This document shows positions 14,502 to 16,883 of a stretch of 16,883 nucleotides of DNA, one piece after another. This stretch comes from an uncultured Clostridia bacterium. GTDB lineage: Bacteria > Bacillota_A > Clostridia > Oscillospirales > Oscillospiraceae. The stretch lies in the NCBI GenBank assembly GCA_949289625.1, contig CASEPH010000049.1, forward strand, positions 1 to 16,883. The letters are read 5' to 3'. A program made the position numbers and the translations under genes. Numbering within the stretch: position 1 is the stretch's first letter; each line of letters opens with the position of its first letter. A model generated the notes under the pieces. It saw nothing but the letters and a program-made list of their open reading frames with translations, made no database searches and was not told where the DNA came from.

Positions 14502-15497
14502 ATGCATGGATATGACCGTATCAGCCGGTACAAGGGCGCGCTGATGGGGATTGCCATTCTGATTGTGGTCTATGGGCATCTGTTTTACTATCACAGCGGT
14601 CTGAAGGATTACACGGAGCTGAACATTACCGAGTGGTATACCGTGGGCTCTGTGGATATTTTTCTGTTTTTATCAGGGTTCGGGATCTATCATTCCCTGA
14701 AAAAGAATGCTGATCCCCTGCGGTTTATGCAGCGTCGGCTGGAACGGCTCCTGCCGTCCTACCTGCCGTTTATCCTGGTATACTGCCTGTTTATGCTGTG
14801 GGCGGACCAAATGAATAAATGGCAGGCGGTGGGCAATCTCACCACTTTCGGCTGGTGGGCCCAGATTGGCGGCCAGTTCAACTGGTATATTCCCACGCTG
14901 GTGGGGCTTTACCTGTTGTCACCGCTGTTTTTTGCGGTGATCGAACGGTATGGAAAACGAGCGCTTTGGATGTTTGCACTGCTGTTCCTTCTGGATGGAG
15001 CCTGTGTGGGAACCAGCCTAATGATCGGCGTCAGTCGATTCCCGGTGTATTTCCTAGGAATGTATCTAGGCCGGGAGGCTGCCTTGGGGAAGCAGCCTAC
15101 GAAACGACATATAGCAATTGCTGGAAGCCTTATGGTAATCAGCATGGTAGCGTTCTATTTTGTGGTGGTGTATTTTCCAGGGAGCCTGAAACGCTATGGC
15201 TTTTGGTGGCATCCCTTCCTGCTCTCCACCCCGGGGTGCCTGTATCTAACCACATGGATTCTGGAAAAGATGGAGCGCTGGAGCGGTACCAGAATGGTGA
15301 ACCGGGGGCTGGCTTTTTTGGGCGGCAAATCCTTTGAGATTTATCTCTGCCATATCTTTGTGTATACGGTAGGGCTTTATTTTGGCGTTCGCAGTTGGGG
15401 GCCATGGATCTTGCTGGCCTTTGCCGGACTGCTGGTGGGCGTATGCTACGGCAGGCTGGTGGATCTCTTTACAGGATGGAGGAAACGTCGGGGATGA
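14502..15497 (+). CDS. Integral-membrane acyltransferase (acyltransferase 3 family), paralogue of 1537-2541
   Basis: 331 residues, about 10 membrane helices. It shares the whole architecture of the minus-strand paralogue: H26 in IVVYGHLFYYHSGL, ITEWYTVGSVDIFLFLSGF, the basic QRRLERLLPSYLP motif (77-89), GWWAQIGGQFNWYIP, SRFPVYFLGMYLG and KSFEIYLCHIFVY. It probably acylates an extracytoplasmic glycan or lipid; the acceptor is unknown. Unlike its paralogue it has no AraC-type neighbour and no repeats at its promoter, and its stop overlaps the start of a DMT transporter gene by 4 bp (ATGA), so the two are translated together. The paralogues probably arose by duplication followed by separate regulation; which is older cannot be told. 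Confidence 0.88.
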   Translation: MHGYDRISRYKGALMGIAILIVVYGHLFYYHSGLKDYTELNITEWYTVGSVDIFLFLSGFGIYHSLKKNADPLRFMQRRLERLLPSYLPFILVYCLFMLWADQMNKWQAVGNLTTFGWWAQIGGQFNWYIPTLVGLYLLSPLFFAVIERYGKRALWMFALLFLLDGACVGTSLMIGVSRFPVYFLGMYLGREAALGKQPTKRHIAIAGSLMVISMVAFYFVVVYFPGSLKRYGFWWHPFLLSTPGCLYLTTWILEKMERWSGTRMVNRGLAFLGGKSFEIYLCHIFVYTVGLYFGVRSWGPWILLAFAGLLVGVCYGRLVDLFTGWRKRRG

Positions 15498-16399
15498 ACA
15501 TGCGAAAGCTTCGGGCCAATCTCCTGCTGTTGCTGACGGCCATGATCTGGGGCGCAGCCTTTGTGGCCCAGAGTGTGGGGATGGATTATATCGGTCCGTT
15601 TACCTTTCTCTTTGCCCGGTCCGTGCTGGGCGGTGTGGTGCTGCTGCCGCTGATCGCGGTGTTTGATCGAAAAATTCCGGGAGAGAAGCCTTTGCCGGGA
15701 GAACGAAAGACGTTGGTGCTGGGCGGTCTGCTCTGCGGAACGGCCCTGTTCGTGGCCAGTTCCTTTCAGCAGATTGGTATGCTGGAGACGACGGCTGGCA
15801 AGGCTGGCTTTATTACCTCCATGTACATGGTGCTGATCCCGGTGTTTGGCCTGTTTTTGGGGCGAAAGGTTCGGGGAAAAATCTGGGGTGCCGTGGCTGT
15901 GGCCCTGGTGGGGATGTATTTCCTGTGCCTCCACGGAACCGGTCTGACGGCAGTAAACCGGGGAGACCTGATGGAGATGGCCTGCGCGGTGGGGTTTACG
16001 GTACATATTTTGGTGATCGACCACTATACCGGCAGGGTAGACGGCGTCAAGATGAGCTGTATTCAGTTCTTTGTCTGCGGCGCCATGAGCTTTGTGGGCA
16101 TGATGCTCTTTGAAACGCCCAACTGGGGAGATATCTTGGATGCTTGGCTGCCCATCGTCTATGCCGGTGTTTTGTCCAGTGGGGCAGGATACACGCTGCA
16201 AATCGTGGCCCAGAAGGATACGGATCCCACGGTAGCGTCGCTGCTGATGAGCCTGGAGTCGGTATTCAGCCTGATCGCGGGGTGGATCATTTTGCACCAG
16301 GCCATGAGTGGTAAGGAACTGTTTGGCTGTATGCTGATGTTTGCGGCGGTGATTTGGGTACAGCTTCCCTCCAGACGAAAAAAGCTGGTGGAGAAGTAG
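15494..16399 (+). CDS. DMT-superfamily transporter (EamA family)
   Basis: 301 residues, ten membrane helices in two EamA repeats (about 10-145 and 157-291). The first opens ANLLLLLTAMIWGAAFVAQS and has FLFARSVLGGVVLLPL; the second ends with TVASLLMSLESVFSLIAGWI, a typical EamA signature (the ESVF/EPVF helix). Family members export amino acids, nucleobases or other metabolites; the substrate is unknown. ATG at 15494 overlaps the acyltransferase stop (ATGA), with GGAGG 11 nt upstream inside that gene; ATG at 15500 is an alternative. It ends 20 nt before a strong terminator. Coupling with the acyltransferase suggests stoichiometric expression, perhaps because the transporter supplies or removes something related to the acylation, which is only a guess. 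Confidence 0.9.
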   Translation: MNMRKLRANLLLLLTAMIWGAAFVAQSVGMDYIGPFTFLFARSVLGGVVLLPLIAVFDRKIPGEKPLPGERKTLVLGGLLCGTALFVASSFQQIGMLETTAGKAGFITSMYMVLIPVFGLFLGRKVRGKIWGAVAVALVGMYFLCLHGTGLTAVNRGDLMEMACAVGFTVHILVIDHYTGRVDGVKMSCIQFFVCGAMSFVGMMLFETPNWGDILDAWLPIVYAGVLSSGAGYTLQIVAQKDTDPTVASLLMSLESVFSLIAGWIILHQAMSGKELFGCMLMFAAVIWVQLPSRRKKLVEK

Positions 16400-16404
16400 C
16401 ATAT

Positions 16405-16415
16405 TCGTATATGCA
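16405..16415 (+). repeat. Short motif shared ahead of two terminators, copy 2
   Basis: TCGTATATGCA followed by AAGAA, 6 bases past the DMT stop and immediately before the terminator stem; identical to 6727-6737. Confidence 0.4.
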
Positions 16416-16419
16416 AAGA

Positions 16420-16463
16420 AGCCTGTTGCGAAAAAAAGGTTATTTCGCAACAGGCTCTTTTTT
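16420..16463 (+). terminator. Rho-independent terminator of the acyltransferase/DMT operon
   Basis: A 14-bp perfect stem AGCCTGTTGCGAAA/TTTCGCAACAGGCT (16420-16433, 16443-16456) with a 9-nt loop, then C and six Ts (16458-16463). Confidence 0.93.
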
Positions 16464-16580
16464 GATCGCAGAGTTTAATGTGAAGAGCTGTGGTACGACA
16501 TTTTTTTGTAATGTTGTTAACCAAAACGAATCCATGTTGTTTATATAGGTGAAAGGACCTTTCAGTCCGTTGAGGATGAA

Positions 16581-16751
16581 ATGGAGCCGGAGACGCTGCA
16601 GATGTTCTCCAGCTACGATGAGGCCACCGGTCACTGGTATACGGGACCTTCCACCGCTGTGGCACTGTGGTTCCAGGCGGAGTTTCCCGCGGAAGAACTG
16701 GACAGCCTGACCATCCAAGACGTGGAGAACAGCGGAATGCAATATCAGTAA
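16581..16751 (+). pseudogene. Short orphan reading frame, likely 3' remnant of a longer gene
   Basis: From ATG 16581 to TAA 16751 the frame encodes 56 acidic residues (MEPETLQMFSSYDEATG... ending VENSGMQYQ) with a natural, non-random composition (FQAEFPAEELDSLTIQDVEN). The same frame stays open upstream to about 16520 (GERTFQSVEDE before the ATG) and that part also reads like protein, but it has no start codon and is preceded by a stop, which suggests a 5'-truncated gene. A weak GAGG lies 5 nt before the ATG, so a genuine small protein is possible. I do not recognise the family. No promoter is evident between the terminator at 16463 and this frame. Confidence 0.4.
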
Positions 16752-16798
16752 GCGATTTGTCAAGGGTTTTTCCCCCTGAAAAGCACACATTTTGAAAG

Positions 16799-16818
16799 AG
16801 AGGGGCTTAAGCCCCTCT
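16799..16818. repeat. 20-bp perfect palindrome
   Basis: AGAGGGGCTT followed by its exact complement AAGCCCCTCT, 47 nt past the orphan frame. It would fold as an 8-bp stem with a 4-nt loop. No T run follows on either strand, so a terminator is possible but not clear. Confidence 0.55.
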
Positions 16819-16834
16819 TGGCCACCATAAAGCA

Positions 16835-16883
16835 CTGAAGCTGGTAGCACCGAAGCCGGTCCTTTGACGGCTCCCAGCTTCGG
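16835..16883. other. Nested hairpin reaching the window edge
   Basis: Outer arms CTGAAGCTGG (16835-16844) and CCAGCTTCGG (16874-16883, one G-T pair) enclose an inner stem AGCCG/CGGCT (16854-16858, 16868-16872). It may be a terminator or leader RNA whose remaining part lies outside the window. Confidence 0.4.

Noticed and set aside
15446..16450. A 334-codon minus-strand frame rich in His and Gln opposite the DMT transporter
   Set aside because: Shadow composition; it also runs through the terminator stem and has no supporting signals.
16513..16520. TTGTTAAC, resembling a Rex operator half-site
   Set aside because: The second inverted half-site is missing, and no gene start follows directly.

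Overview
The window looks like ordinary chromosome from a moderately GC-rich member of the Firmicutes, most likely a gut clostridial lineage such as Oscillospiraceae. That placement is inference from gene content (Rex, QueH, Xpt, SLH-domain surface protein, CtpE-type P-type ATPase, XpaC-like protein), strong AGGAGG-type ribosome binding sites, sigma-A-like -35/-10 boxes and U-tailed hairpin terminators. No marker gene fixes the species. I see no rRNA, tRNA, CRISPR array, phage genes or transposase.

Layout. 1-1291 (minus) is a MATE efflux transporter whose C-terminal end is cut by the window edge. 1537-2541 (minus) is an integral-membrane acyltransferase with a U-tailed terminator, and 2651-4030 (minus) is an AraC-family regulator upstream of it. 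A divergent promoter region separates the regulator from a plus-strand block: queH (4242-4787), a DinB-like protein with a 29-residue Gly/Pro tract (4881-5417), rex (5467-6102) with a hairpin terminator, and a PaaI-type hotdog thioesterase (6252-6725) with its own promoter. A bidirectional terminator lies between the thioesterase and the convergent xpt (6905-7486, minus).

The minus-strand run then continues: an XpaC-like membrane protein (7619-8989) overlaps by 4 bp the UDP-GlcNAc 2-epimerase gene (8986-10095); beyond these lie a CtpE-like P-type ATPase (10253-12706) and a secreted SLH/Ig-like/M15-peptidase protein (12772-14226). A second divergent promoter region (14227-14501) leads to a paralogue of the first acyltransferase (14502-15497), overlapping by 4 bp a DMT/EamA transporter (15494-16399), then a strong terminator. 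The last 400 bases hold a short orphan reading frame that looks like the 3' remnant of a longer gene, and two hairpins.

How it fits together. Several genes point to the cell envelope: the SLH-anchored peptidoglycan peptidase, the UDP-GlcNAc 2-epimerase (a route to ManNAc-containing polymers), two related acyltransferases and transporters. Rex (NADH/NAD+ sensing), QueH (queuosine), Xpt (purine salvage) and the thioesterase are housekeeping. The least ordinary items are the collagen-like insertion in a DinB-like protein that has lost its metal ligands and sits directly ahead of rex; the helically phased repeats just upstream of the first acyltransferase promoter, next to an AraC-family gene; and the modular XpaC-like protein translationally coupled to the epimerase. 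I do not see a clear-cut new defence or mobile system here.
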